This document shows positions 34,491 through 42,933 of a stretch of 64,000 nt of DNA, one piece after another. The position numbers and the translations under genes were made by a program. The notes below the pieces were generated by a model. The model saw only the letters and a list, made by a program, of their open reading frames with translations. It was not told the origin of the DNA and did not search any database. The first letter of the stretch is position 1; the number at the start of each line of letters is the position of its first letter. The stretch is from Paenibacillus selenitireducens (GTDB taxonomy: Bacteria; Bacillota; Bacilli; Paenibacillales; Paenibacillaceae), in contig NZ_MSZX01000002.1 of NCBI RefSeq assembly GCF_002021565.1, forward strand, positions 676,554 through 740,553, in the 5' to 3' direction.

Positions 34491-34550
34491 AGTTGTGTAT
34501 GCAACTATTTGCTGTTTATCAGTGTACTTCAATTTAGTTGCGCATGCAAC
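34491..34550. promoter_or_regulatory. Pair of MarR-type operator boxes
   Basis: AGTTGTGTATGCAACT (34491-34506) and AGTTGCGCATGCAAC (34536-34550) are near-identical palindromes. The core TTG-N6-CAA is typical of MarR-family sites. They lie 45 bases apart in the divergent region between the MFS and MarR genes. Autoregulation by the MarR product is the likely use. Confidence 0.75.
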
Positions 34551-34640
34551 AAAAACTTTGACACGATAGTATGCATGTTCAAGATGAGATGAATCGGCTA
34601 TGATAGGAAGAGAGAATCCGTGGCACGGGAGGTTTGAGTC

Positions 34641-35060
34641 ATGCAAAAAGAATCGATAGGAAGGCTCATTTCGTTAATAAATCGGCATCATCAAAAGTAT
34701 TTAACCAAGGCGCTAGAGCCTTACCAAATTGGCTCTGGACAATATGCCTTCTTGAAAGTCATTCTAAGAAACCCCGGAATTAATCAGGATCAATTAACCT
34801 ATGAATTAAAATTTGATAAGGCAACAACCGCGCGTTCGGTAAAGAAACTGGAGGAAGTCGGCTATATCGAGCGGATTGTCGATGAGAAGGATCGCCGCGC
34901 TTTTAAGTTGTATCCAACCCGTAAAGCCAAAGCATTTGAGCCGACACTGCAAGACGTGTTGGGTCAATCGAACGAGAAACTCATTCAGTATTTGCAACCG
35001 GAAGAAGAAGAGCAGCTGGTTCGATTGCTCCAAAAAATTAATATTGATCACGGAAAATGA
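34641..35060 (+). CDS. MarR-family transcriptional regulator
   Basis: This 139-residue protein has the MarR winged helix. NQDQLTYELKFDKATTARSVKKLEEVGYIERIVDEKDRRAFKLYPT covers the recognition helix and the wing with its DxRxxxxxLT-like signature. N- and C-terminal helices provide dimerisation. It probably represses the divergent efflux gene through the two boxes at 34491-34550. Confidence 0.92.
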   Translation: MQKESIGRLISLINRHHQKYLTKALEPYQIGSGQYAFLKVILRNPGINQDQLTYELKFDKATTARSVKKLEEVGYIERIVDEKDRRAFKLYPTRKAKAFEPTLQDVLGQSNEKLIQYLQPEEEEQLVRLLQKINIDHGK

Positions 35061-35062
35061 AT

Positions 35063-35104
35063 GAAGGACTGCGACTCGCCGACATGCGGGAGACAGTCCT
35101 TTTC
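35063..35104. terminator. Bidirectional terminator between convergent MarR and AraC genes
   Basis: AAGGACTG (35064-35071) pairs with CAGTCCTT (35094-35101), with further interrupted pairing inside and TTTT after it. It has the same GGACTG core as the hairpins at 31044 and 32957. Confidence 0.8.
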
Positions 35105-35998
35105 TCATTCTTCGATGACCCGCTCTCTTTTATAATATTCACTAGGGGGCATTCCTACGTATTTCTTGAAGACTTTACTGAAATAATAAGGGTCCTCTAG
35201 TCCGGTAAGATAGCCAATTTCACCAATGCTTAAATGGGTAGCATCCAGCAGTTCCTTCGCGTGGTTGATTCGCACCTGATTAATATATTTCGTAATCGTA
35301 TGTCCCGTGATTTGGCTGAAAACCCGGTTAATATAGTCGAAATTGCATTCGAACGCTTGCTCGATATCGGCGCCTGTTATTTTTCGTGCATAGTTGAGAT
35401 GAATGAAATCGAGCAGCGCATTGACTTTGATTAATGATTTCGTGCTTTTCTGGTGGTTGCTCTCAAGGGCTGTCTTTAAATATTCGCGCGAAATCTCAAT
35501 GAATAATTCGGATAAACGCATGGCTGTCAGCGTCCGATTGTAAGAACGACCGTGATAGAGCTGGACCATCTCATTCAGGAAATGATAGAAATGCTGAAGA
35601 CGTGTACTTGTAGAGAACCGAACAAATTTGGGAAGGTAGCAAATAGCGTGCTCAGCGGGCGATGGAACACTCCCTTCTTCCAAGAGAATTCGTCTGGCTA
35701 AGGTATGCAAGTCCTCGATTTCAACGGGTTGAATCTCCGTGTGTGTGAAATGAATGTAATAATAATCACAGGCATGCTTCGCCGTTCCTTCATGCTCAAG
35801 GTTCGGTTCCAGCAGGAATGAGTCGCCTTTTTTTAGAATATATTCAACGCCATCCTCTTGGATATGCATCTCGCCGCTTTTCATAAAGTAGAGAATATAT
35901 TCATTGACATTACGTTTGAAATGGAGCCATGGTGTCTTATACGATACATAACCAACCAGCCTAATTTTCGGTAAAATATCCATCGGAATGGCTAGCAT
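35105..35998 (-). CDS. AraC-family transcriptional regulator
   Basis: This 297-residue regulator has an N-terminal cupin-like sensor region (about 1-150; YILYFMKSGEMHIQEDGVEYILKKGDSFLLEP) and a C-terminal double helix-turn-helix (about 195-295). The latter contains ITGHTITKYINQVRINHAKELL and the signature IGEIGYLTGLEDPYYFSKVFKKYVGMPPSEY. The ATG at 35998 is correctly spaced from AAGGAG at 36011-36006; the TTG at 36004 is not. It is divergent from a decayed Gfo/Idh gene and the ThuA gene, which it probably controls in response to a sugar. Confidence 0.9.
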   Translation of the reverse strand: MLAIPMDILPKIRLVGYVSYKTPWLHFKRNVNEYILYFMKSGEMHIQEDGVEYILKKGDSFLLEPNLEHEGTAKHACDYYYIHFTHTEIQPVEIEDLHTLARRILLEEGSVPSPAEHAICYLPKFVRFSTSTRLQHFYHFLNEMVQLYHGRSYNRTLTAMRLSELFIEISREYLKTALESNHQKSTKSLIKVNALLDFIHLNYARKITGADIEQAFECNFDYINRVFSQITGHTITKYINQVRINHAKELLDATHLSIGEIGYLTGLEDPYYFSKVFKKYVGMPPSEYYKRERVIEE

Positions 35999-36130
35999 AG
36001 TCAATCTCCTTCCTGAAGTGAAAAGTCGCTTTTGTACAAAAAGAGTCTTGATCCGACATTCTCAATTATTCTATCACACTCTATACTGAGGTAGAAATTT
36101 CAATCGTACTGAGGAAATGGATAGTGGATA

Positions 36131-36680
36131 ATGGAGAAGCTCAAAATCGGTGTCATTGGGCTTGGCGACATTCTAGAGCAGAGAGGGAGTACATATGATA
36201 TCCCTGAATCTCGTCGGTTTCTTAATCACGAAGAGATACTTAAGGACCCAAAGTTAGATGCCGTGACGATCGGCACACCGAATTGGAATCACTTCAAAGT
36301 GGCGTATGATGCCATCCAGTACCGCAAGCCATTCGCACTGGAAAAACCGATTGCATTGGATACCGATGAAGCGGCTATGCTGCGTGATGCGCCGTAATTA
36401 TCAGCAGATTGAAATTTATGGTACCGAGGGTGCACTCGTCTATAACTTGGAGGCAGAGGATGTCTTACAAGTGAGATTCGAAGAACAAAGGGACACAACC
36501 TTTTATCCTGTAGAAATTCCTGACGCGTGCCACACCGGACAGATGCAAGCATTCTTCCGTTTGCTGCGCGGGAGGAGTGACGGCTTGGATGCAACCATCG
36601 AGGATGGTTATAGGAATCAAGTTACGCTAGATGCAATGATTCAATCTTGTACAGAAGAACGATGGATTTCAATATCTTAG
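36131..36680 (+). pseudogene. Decayed Gfo/Idh/MocA-family oxidoreductase
   Basis: The first frame (36131-36397) begins MEKLKIGVIGLGDI, a Rossmann start, and contains LDAVTIGTPNWNHFKVAYDAI and LEKPIALDTDEAAML. The usual segment after GLGD (about 25 residues) is missing. After a frame change near 36390 the C-terminal part continues in another frame to 36680 ([44 protein letters not shown]). About 190 residues between the EKP motif and this end are gone. Intact relatives have about 360 residues, so function is lost. ThuA genes often sit beside such oxidoreductases, which fits the neighbour. Confidence 0.85.
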
Positions 36681-36693
36681 GAGGTTTATTTTC

Positions 36694-37425
36694 ATGGCTC
36701 ACATTCAAGTAACTGTATGGAACGAATATCGACACGAGAAACATAACGAAGTTGTAGCAGGCATTTATCCTGAAGGGATTCATAATGCGATTGCTGGATA
36801 CTTAAAGAAGGAAGATACGTACGAGGTAAAAACGGCTGTGCTGGATGATCCAGATCATGGTCTGGACGACGTTACGTTAGCGAACACGGATGTGCTAATC
36901 TGGTGGGGGCATATCGCCCATCAAGAAGTGCGCGATGATATTGTTGAGAAGGTACGCAGCAGAGTCTTGGACGGCATGGGGTTGATCGTGCTTCATTCCG
37001 GTCATGCTTCCAAAATTTTCGAGCGTCTGCTTGGGACGAAGACCGGTGCATTGAAATGGCGTGATGACGGTGAAAAGGAAAGAATTTGGGTCATCGAGCC
37101 AGGTCATCCCATCGCTGAAGGACTCGGAGAATATATCGAGATTCCGAAAGAAGAAATGTACGGCGAGCGCTTCGAAATTCCTGCGCCGGATGAATTGGTA
37201 TTCATCTCTTGGTTCGAGGGGGGAGAAGTATTCCGCAGTGGTTGCTGCTATCGCAGAGGACAAGGGAAGATTTTCTACTTCAGACCAGGACATGAGACAT
37301 TCCCTGTCTATCATCAACCTGAAGTGTTGAAGGTAATTTCGAATGCTGTTCGTTGGGCTGCTCCAACGCAAGGTCCGAGTATAACTTACGGACGAGTAGC
37401 ACCGATCGAGAACATTGGGAAATAG
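36694..37425 (+). CDS. ThuA domain protein
   Basis: This 243-residue ThuA-like protein has a class I glutamine-amidotransferase-like fold. It shows [25 protein letters not shown] at the start, [13 protein letters not shown] near 70, and [19 protein letters not shown] near 97. It ends with [33 protein letters not shown]. ThuA proteins are linked to disaccharide use; their reaction is unclear, though some act on 3-keto-glycosides. AGGAGG precedes the ATG. It survives intact behind the decayed oxidoreductase. Confidence 0.9.
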   Translation: MAHIQVTVWNEYRHEKHNEVVAGIYPEGIHNAIAGYLKKEDTYEVKTAVLDDPDHGLDDVTLANTDVLIWWGHIAHQEVRDDIVEKVRSRVLDGMGLIVLHSGHASKIFERLLGTKTGALKWRDDGEKERIWVIEPGHPIAEGLGEYIEIPKEEMYGERFEIPAPDELVFISWFEGGEVFRSGCCYRRGQGKIFYFRPGHETFPVYHQPEVLKVISNAVRWAAPTQGPSITYGRVAPIENIGK

Positions 37426-37679
37426 AGATTCGCAGACATTGGGCATGACATCTTAAGATAAAGCAAACGGGGCAACAAAAAAATGGAATCGTCGCCCGCG
37501 TGCGATTGATTCCATTTTTGTTTGTGTTTCTTATGCAGTTTCAATTGCGCTTCTTGGCGTGTAGGCGTGGTGCGTTCAATCGGGAGGATTCCATTCCAAG
37601 ATCCTCTTTGATTCGTTGGATCGTATTTGCCTTCGCGAATACGTTTTTCTCTTAGCTTTTTGGCTTTCGTTGCTCCCAT
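37386..37679 (-). CDS. Small basic protein, YqkK-like
   Basis: From the ATG at 37679 (AAGGGGGC before it) the product starts [20 protein letters not shown] and is rich in Lys and Arg up to [10 protein letters not shown]. It resembles the short basic YqkK-like proteins of Bacilli, which also end with an acidic GDDS-like stretch. The frame runs on for about 30 residues through the terminator at 37479-37519 and overlaps the last 40 bases of the ThuA gene. This tail may be a read-through extension. Function unknown. Confidence 0.6.
   Translation of the reverse strand: MGATKAKKLREKRIREGKYDPTNQRGSWNGILPIERTTPTRQEAQLKLHKKHKQKWNQSHAGDDSIFLLPRLLYLKMSCPMSANLYFPMFSIGATRP
37479..37519. terminator. Bidirectional terminator
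   Basis: AAAAATGGAATC (37479-37490) pairs perfectly with GATTCCATTTTT (37508-37519), with A-run and T-run flanks. It serves the ThuA gene and lies inside the 3' part of the convergent YqkK-like frame. Confidence 0.88.
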
Positions 37680-37847
37680 AGGTAGAGCCCCCTTCAAATA
37701 TGTGATGTGAAATGCTTACCTACTTATTATACGTAATAGTTGAACAAAAGACATCAGGAATCGCTTGGTGGGTTTACGAGATACCACAGTGGAATCAAGC
37801 TCAAGATATGAAATGAAAATGAAACAGTACATTATAGGAGGTACGAG

Positions 37848-39521
37848 ATGACAACAGGTGCATTTTGGCAGGAACAAGTGGTGTATCAGATTTATCCTCG
37901 CAGTTTCAAAGATAGCAATGGGGATGGTATTGGGGATTTACAAGGGATTATCAGTAAGCTGGATTATTTACACGAGCTTGGGATCGGCATCGTATGGTTG
38001 AGTCCTGTGTACCAATCTCCCAATGATGATAACGGATATGATATTAGCAATTATCAAGCGATCATGGATGAATTTGGAACGATGGCGGATTGGGAAGCGT
38101 TGCTGCAAGGACTTCATGACCGCGGCATTAAATTAATCATGGATCTGGTCGTCAATCACTCGTCTGATGAACATGCTTGGTTCCAGGAATCGAAGAAATC
38201 AAAGGATAACCCGTATCGTGATTATTATATTTGGAGACCGGGGAAGCCGGATGGCACGGAGCCGAATAATTGGTTATCGTTTTTTGGCGGCTCTGCATGG
38301 CAATATGATGAAGCTACGGAAGAATACTATTTGCATCTCTTCTCCCGCAAACAACCGGATTTAAATTGGGAGAATCCGAAGTTAAGACAAGAAGTGTATG
38401 ACATGATGAACTTCTGGATGGAGAAAGGCATTGACGGCTTCCGCATGGATGTCATCAATTGCATTTCAAAAGCGGACGGATTGCCAAGTGCCGGGACGGA
38501 TCGGTACAGTTGGGGCGGAGAGTTCTTTATATGCGGTCCAAGACTGGAGCAGTATTTGCAAGAAATGAATGAGCAGGTTTTGTCCCGTTATGATGCAATG
38601 TCTGTGGGAGAAATGCCTGATGTAACCCCAGAACGCGCTGCACGGTATACGAATCCCGACAATCATGAAGTGAACATGGTCTTCCAATTCGAGACCATGG
38701 GGATTGATTCCGGTGAAGGCGGGAAGTGGAATGTGAAGCCTTGGAAGCTGTCTGACCTGAAGGCTGTTACGAGCAAATGGCAATATGCCTTGAACGGCAA
38801 AGGCTGGAACAGCTTGTATCTGAACAATCATGATCAACCTCGCATGGTATCCCGGTTCGGAAATGATACGGAGTATCGGAAAGTATCTGCCAAGATGTTA
38901 GCGACCTTCCTGCATACGTTACAGGGGACGCCTTACATTTATCAAGGTGAAGAAATCGGTATGACGAACGTGAAATTCGACAGTATTGAACAATACCAGG
39001 ACATTGAAACGTTGAATTTCTACCGTGAAGCGGTTGAAGAGCAGGGAGGATCTCCTGCACAAGCGATGGCTTCGATTTATGCGAAAGGCAGAGATAACGC
39101 GCGGACGCCGATGCAATGGGATACGTCGGAGCAAGCGGGGTTTACCACAGGGGAACCATGGCTTCGCGTCAATCCGAATTACCATTCGATTAACGTAGCG
39201 GAATCGTTGCAGGATGAAGATTCCATCTTCTATTACTATCAGAAACTCATCCAATTGCGTAAGGAGCATCCGATTATGGTGTACGGTGCCTACGATATTC
39301 GCGCCGAGGACCACGATCAAATCTATGCCTATACACGTACCCTTGGGGATGAGCGATGGCTTATCGTGCTGAATTTCTCGGATCAAGTTGCACATGTTGA
39401 TTTACAAGAGGGCGCTAGCGTGTCCGAGCTTATCATTGCGAACTATGACGATGTCACTGTGGAGCCGCAAGCCAAGATGGATTTGCGTCCTTACGAGGCT
39501 AGAGTGTATAAGCTGAAGTAA
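37848..39521 (+). CDS. GH13 alpha-glucosidase, probable oligo-1,6-glucosidase
   Basis: This 557-residue cytoplasmic GH13 subfamily 31 enzyme opens with WQEQVVYQIYPRSFKDSNGDGIGDL. The catalytic set is the nucleophile Asp201 (GFRMDVIN), acid Glu255 (VGEMPD) and Asp329 (NNHDQPR). Val202 directly after the nucleophile is the residue known to favour alpha-1,6 over alpha-1,4 bonds in this group, so isomaltose-type substrates are likely. A C-terminal beta domain ends the protein. It is monocistronic with a terminator behind it; no cre site is obvious upstream. Confidence 0.93.
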   Translation: MTTGAFWQEQVVYQIYPRSFKDSNGDGIGDLQGIISKLDYLHELGIGIVWLSPVYQSPNDDNGYDISNYQAIMDEFGTMADWEALLQGLHDRGIKLIMDLVVNHSSDEHAWFQESKKSKDNPYRDYYIWRPGKPDGTEPNNWLSFFGGSAWQYDEATEEYYLHLFSRKQPDLNWENPKLRQEVYDMMNFWMEKGIDGFRMDVINCISKADGLPSAGTDRYSWGGEFFICGPRLEQYLQEMNEQVLSRYDAMSVGEMPDVTPERAARYTNPDNHEVNMVFQFETMGIDSGEGGKWNVKPWKLSDLKAVTSKWQYALNGKGWNSLYLNNHDQPRMVSRFGNDTEYRKVSAKMLATFLHTLQGTPYIYQGEEIGMTNVKFDSIEQYQDIETLNFYREAVEEQGGSPAQAMASIYAKGRDNARTPMQWDTSEQAGFTTGEPWLRVNPNYHSINVAESLQDEDSIFYYYQKLIQLRKEHPIMVYGAYDIRAEDHDQIYAYTRTLGDERWLIVLNFSDQVAHVDLQEGASVSELIIANYDDVTVEPQAKMDLRPYEARVYKLK

Positions 39522-39533
39522 GAATGTATGGGG

Positions 39534-39566
39534 AAAAGGCCGTGATCAAAGGATCATGGCCTTTTT
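39534..39566 (+). terminator. Rho-independent terminator
   Basis: AAAAGGCCGTGATC pairs with GATCATGGCCTTTT around a 3-4 base loop and ends in TTTTT. It closes the GH13 gene. Confidence 0.95.
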
Positions 39567-39812
39567 GTGATTATGTGAAGGAGTGTCTAGGGTAACGAAT
39601 GTGACAGATACCGTTTATGCTTCGGATATCACATTGAATAATGATGCAGGCATGTTCGAGCTACAACAAGTAAATCCGTAAAGCAGTATCATGATGAAAT
39701 CATGGCTTATCCTGCATGATTCCATCTTTTGTTTTCTCCTATCGCTTGGAATGAGGTACAATGGGAAGGAAATCAGGATGAGTTCGTGAGACATGAGGTA
39801 AGGAGCGCTTCG

Positions 39813-40370
39813 ATGAAGAATCTTTTAGTGACAGGATATCGCGCCCATGAGCTTCAGATTTATAATCAGAAGCATGTGGGAATTGACTATATTAAGAAAT
39901 GCATCACGAATAAGTTAATTCCCTTGATCGAAGAAGGTCTGGAATGGATGATTACGCCAGGAACGTTCGGCGTGGATCTGTGGGCTTGCGAAGCAGGAAT
40001 TGCTTTGAAATCGGAATATCCTGATTTTAAAGTATCGATCATTACTGCCTATGCAAATCCCGAGGAGAAGTGGAAAGAAGACAAGCAGAACTATTATCGA
40101 GACCTGCTTCGCCAAGTTGACTACTATGCATCGGTTAGCAAAGAACCGTATAGCGGGGGATGGCAACTGAAAGCGCGGGATGATTTACTCTTTCGCAAGA
40201 CCGATGGAATTCTGATCTTATACGATGAAGATGCAGGGGAAGGCAGTCCGAAATTTTACAAAGAGCGAGCCATAAAGAAACAGATCGAGGAGGGTTATCA
40301 GGTTATCAGTATTACGCCGGAAGATATACAAAGTGTAGCAGAGGAAGAGAATCTGCGGTTTATGGAATAG
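39813..40370 (+). CDS. ypsA: YpsA family (DUF1273, SLOG fold) protein
   Basis: The 185-residue product begins MKNLLVTGYRAHELQIYNQKHVGIDYIKK and includes EEGLEWMITPGTFGVDLWACEAGIAL and TDGILILYDEDAGEGSPKFY. These are characteristic of YpsA, a Rossmann-like SLOG protein linked to cell-division control in Firmicutes. The ATG at 39813 is set by AAGGAG at 39800-39805; the longer frame lacks an SD. Nucleotide-derived ligand binding is likely from the fold, but the ligand is unknown. Confidence 0.9.
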   Translation: MKNLLVTGYRAHELQIYNQKHVGIDYIKKCITNKLIPLIEEGLEWMITPGTFGVDLWACEAGIALKSEYPDFKVSIITAYANPEEKWKEDKQNYYRDLLRQVDYYASVSKEPYSGGWQLKARDDLLFRKTDGILILYDEDAGEGSPKFYKERAIKKQIEEGYQVISITPEDIQSVAEEENLRFME

Positions 40371-40399
40371 GAGTATGGAGTAGGAGTATGGAATAGGAG
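40361..40399 (+). repeat. Three tandem 13-base repeats at the ypsA stop
   Basis: TATGGAATAGGAG, TATGGAGTAGGAG and TATGGAATAGGAG follow one another without a gap, beginning in the last codons of ypsA. The copies contain SD-like GGAG but no gene follows. This is likely a slippage duplication. Confidence 0.8.
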
Positions 40400-40419
40400 C
40401 ATGAACTACGGATATCTTG

Positions 40420-40446
40420 GGCACCCATTTAGGGGTGCTTTTTTTT
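40420..40446 (+). terminator. Rho-independent terminator of ypsA
   Basis: GCACCC (40421-40426) pairs with GGGTGC (40433-40438) and is followed by eight T. Confidence 0.92.
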
Positions 40447-40683
40447 GTAATTCCATAAAAAAGACATAAACAAATAAAACTATTATTTGTTTTTCTTTGT
40501 TTATATTGTATTTGTTTTGTAATAGAAGTAAAATAAAAATAGAACAACAGCAGCGAATTTGTATGATTACACAAATTATCGTGGATCTTGGAGCTACGTA
40601 GCATGCAACAGAATATATCATTAGGAAATGGAGCAATGACTTGAAAAATCGTACACATTACTAAGTGAAAAATTTCTCAATGC

Positions 40684-40711
40684 TTGGAATTACCCTCCGG
40701 TAACGTATAAA
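40684..40711 (+). promoter_or_regulatory. Promoter with dyad in the spacer upstream of rhaD
   Basis: TTGGAA (40684-40689) and TATAAA (40706-40711), 16 bases apart, make a plausible sigma-A promoter. The spacer holds the perfect dyad TTACC-CTCC-GGTAA (40690-40703), a likely operator. The AT-rich stretch 40447-40683 before it shows no gene. Confidence 0.55.
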
Positions 40712-40733
40712 TAGGTGAAGAAATCGGAGGAAG

Positions 40734-40760
40734 ATGTTCGACTTAAAGGATAAGCCTTAA
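40734..40760 (+). CDS. Tiny ORF abutting rhaD
   Basis: The frame MFDLKDKP has a strong CGGAGGAAG SD, and its stop TAA directly touches an ATG at 40761. The peptide resembles the first residues of many SDR enzymes (MFDLKDK...), so it may be a gene remnant. It could also load ribosomes for rhaD by reinitiation. Confidence 0.4.
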   Translation: MFDLKDKP

Positions 40761-40784
40761 ATGGAGACAGGGGAGAGAGATGAC

Positions 40785-41627
40785 ATGGGTATGATACCTG
40801 CTAAGAAAAACGTAAAGGCCTTGGATGTTCCGTTTATTCGAGAGGTTGCTGAAATAACCCAACATATGTGGAAAAATGGGTGGGATGAACGAAATGGCGG
40901 CAACGTGAGTTACCTGTTGGAGGAAGCGGAAGTAGCGCAATACTTGGATATTCATCATGTAGAGCGGACGCTGAAGCTTGCATTTCCGGTACCAGAATTA
41001 ATTGGCAAATACTTCATTGTCACAGGGTCTGGCAAATATTTCAAGAATGTGATGGCTGATCCGGAGGGTAATCTTGGTGTCATTCGTGTAGATCCTTCGG
41101 GAGAGCACCTGGAAGTGATCTGGGGGCTTGCCCATCATGCAGTGCCTACAAGCGAGCTGCCCACCCATTTCATGAGTCATATCGAGCGATTGAAGATCGA
41201 TCCGAACCATCGTGTCGTTATGCATAACCATGCTACGCATGTTCTGGCCATGACGTTCATTCATGATTTAGACGAGCTGAAGCTAACGAAGATCTTGTGG
41301 CAGATGTGTACGGAATGCATTGTTGTTTTTCCGGACGGTGTCGGAATTATCCCTTGGACAGTGCCCGGAACGACGGAAATCGGTCGACTAACCGCAGCCA
41401 AGATGAAAGATTTCCATGCGGTTATCTGGCCTCAGCATGGAATCTTCGGAACGGGAACCTCAATCGATGAGGCTTTTGGTCTCATTGAAACCGTGGAGAA
41501 GGCCGCGCAGATTTTTATGCTGACAGCAGGTCATGAGATCAAGCGCGTGATCACAGATCAACAGCTCTCGGATTTAGCGCAAGCGTTCGGCGTCACCCCT
41601 TTGGCTGGTGTATTACATTTACAATAG
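40785..41627 (+). CDS. rhaD: Rhamnulose-1-phosphate aldolase
   Basis: This 280-residue class II aldolase splits L-rhamnulose-1-P into dihydroxyacetone-P and L-lactaldehyde. [15 protein letters not shown] near the start, [13 protein letters not shown], the catalytic Glu in [12 protein letters not shown] near residue 125, zinc ligands in [13 protein letters not shown] and the late [10 protein letters not shown] all match RhaD. The ATG at 40785 has GGGGAG nine bases upstream; the ATG at 40761 abutting the tiny ORF is a real alternative. The next gene, FucO, handles the lactaldehyde. Rhamnose isomerase and kinase are not in the window. Confidence 0.92.
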   Translation: MGMIPAKKNVKALDVPFIREVAEITQHMWKNGWDERNGGNVSYLLEEAEVAQYLDIHHVERTLKLAFPVPELIGKYFIVTGSGKYFKNVMADPEGNLGVIRVDPSGEHLEVIWGLAHHAVPTSELPTHFMSHIERLKIDPNHRVVMHNHATHVLAMTFIHDLDELKLTKILWQMCTECIVVFPDGVGIIPWTVPGTTEIGRLTAAKMKDFHAVIWPQHGIFGTGTSIDEAFGLIETVEKAAQIFMLTAGHEIKRVITDQQLSDLAQAFGVTPLAGVLHLQ

Positions 41628-41667
41628 TTCTACCAATAGATGATGAAAAAGGGAGTGTATTATCAAT

Positions 41668-42819
41668 ATGGCAAATCGAATGATACTGAATGAGACCTCA
41701 TATTTTGGTGCAGGCGCCATTGTACACATCGTGGATGAAGTGAAGAAGAGAAACTTCAAGAAGGCGCTCGTTGTCACCAGTAAAGATTTAATTCAATTTG
41801 GCGTTACGACGAGAGTAACCGATATGCTAGATCAACAAGGACTTGCTTACGATATTTATGATGAAGTGATTCCGAATCCAACCATTGCTGTGGTGAAAAA
41901 AGGGGTCGAAGCTTTTGCGCAATCCGGTGCCGATTATCTCATCGCCGTAGGCGGCGGATCTCCCCAGGATACGTGTAAAGCGATTGGGATCATCAGTAAT
42001 AACCCAGAATACGCTGATGTAAAGAGCTTAGAAGGGGCTGTTGATACGGCTCATCCTTCGGTTCCGATCCTTGCCATTCCAACGACGGCAGGAACTGCTG
42101 CAGAGGTCACGATCAACTATGTGATTACCGATGAAGAGAAGCGTCGCAAGTTCGTGTGCGTCGATCCGCATGATATTCCCGTTGTCGCTTTCATTGATTC
42201 GGAAATGATGGCGAGTATGCCGACAAATCTAAAGGCTGCGACAGGTATGGATGCATTGACGCATGCGATTGAAGGCTATACGACAAAAGGTGCTTGGGAA
42301 CTGACGGATATGCTCCATTTGAAGGCGATCGAAATCATTGCTCGTTCCTTGCGGGCTTCGGTTCAAGGCGATCCATTAGGCGGAGAAGATATGGCATTGG
42401 GCCAATATATTGCGGGCATGGGCTTCTCGAACGTTGGCTTGGGTCTCGTGCATGGGATGGCCCATCCTTTAGGAGCGTTCTACGATACGCCGCATGGTGT
42501 AGCCAATGCTATTCTTCTGCCGCATATTATGGCCTATAACGCGGATTACACGGGCGAGAAATTCCGGGATATCGCACGTGCGATGGGAGTTAAGGACACG
42601 GAATCGATGTCTATTGGGGAGGCGCGGCAAGCAGCAATCCAAGCCGTTGCTAAGCTCGGTCAAGACGTAGGTATTCCTACGAGACTGCGTGATGTGAGCG
42701 CTCGGGAAGAGGATATTTCTGCTCTTGCAGAATCGGCCTTTGCGGATGTATGTACGGGTGGGAATCCTCGGGATACGAGTGTCGATGAAATCGCATCCTT
42801 GTATCGTTCGATTTACTAG
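41668..42819 (+). CDS. fucO: Lactaldehyde reductase (iron-containing alcohol dehydrogenase)
   Basis: This 383-residue protein is very close in sequence to E. coli FucO: MANRMILNETSYFG, the GGGSPQDTCKAIGIISNNPE cofactor region, PTTAGTAAEVTINYVITDEEKRRK, and GLGLVHGMAHPLGAFYDTPHG with the metal-binding His residues. It reduces L-lactaldehyde to 1,2-propanediol when oxygen is short, regenerating NAD. It follows rhaD by 40 bases in one operon. It can serve lactaldehyde from rhamnose or from fucose. Confidence 0.95.
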   Translation: MANRMILNETSYFGAGAIVHIVDEVKKRNFKKALVVTSKDLIQFGVTTRVTDMLDQQGLAYDIYDEVIPNPTIAVVKKGVEAFAQSGADYLIAVGGGSPQDTCKAIGIISNNPEYADVKSLEGAVDTAHPSVPILAIPTTAGTAAEVTINYVITDEEKRRKFVCVDPHDIPVVAFIDSEMMASMPTNLKAATGMDALTHAIEGYTTKGAWELTDMLHLKAIEIIARSLRASVQGDPLGGEDMALGQYIAGMGFSNVGLGLVHGMAHPLGAFYDTPHGVANAILLPHIMAYNADYTGEKFRDIARAMGVKDTESMSIGEARQAAIQAVAKLGQDVGIPTRLRDVSAREEDISALAESAFADVCTGGNPRDTSVDEIASLYRSIY

Positions 42820-42827
42820 CATTCTGC

Positions 42828-42863
42828 ATGGAATTGCGTTCTCTTCGGCGCAGTTCCATTTTT
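42828..42863 (+). terminator. Rho-independent terminator of rhaD-fucO
   Basis: ATGGAATTGCG (42828-42838) pairs with CGCAGTTCCAT (42849-42859) apart from one mismatch, and five T follow. Confidence 0.88.
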
Positions 42864-42933
42864 CTATTCGTGAATTCATCCATTCAATAGTAAAATAGAA
42901 GAATAAAAGCGTGAATAAGGGAAGTGGTTCATC

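Noticed and set aside
39601-39681. Short frame (GTG start, 26 codons) after the GH13 terminator that reads like protein
   Set aside because: There is no SD at usable distance and no upstream coding partner; at most it is an unidentifiable remnant.
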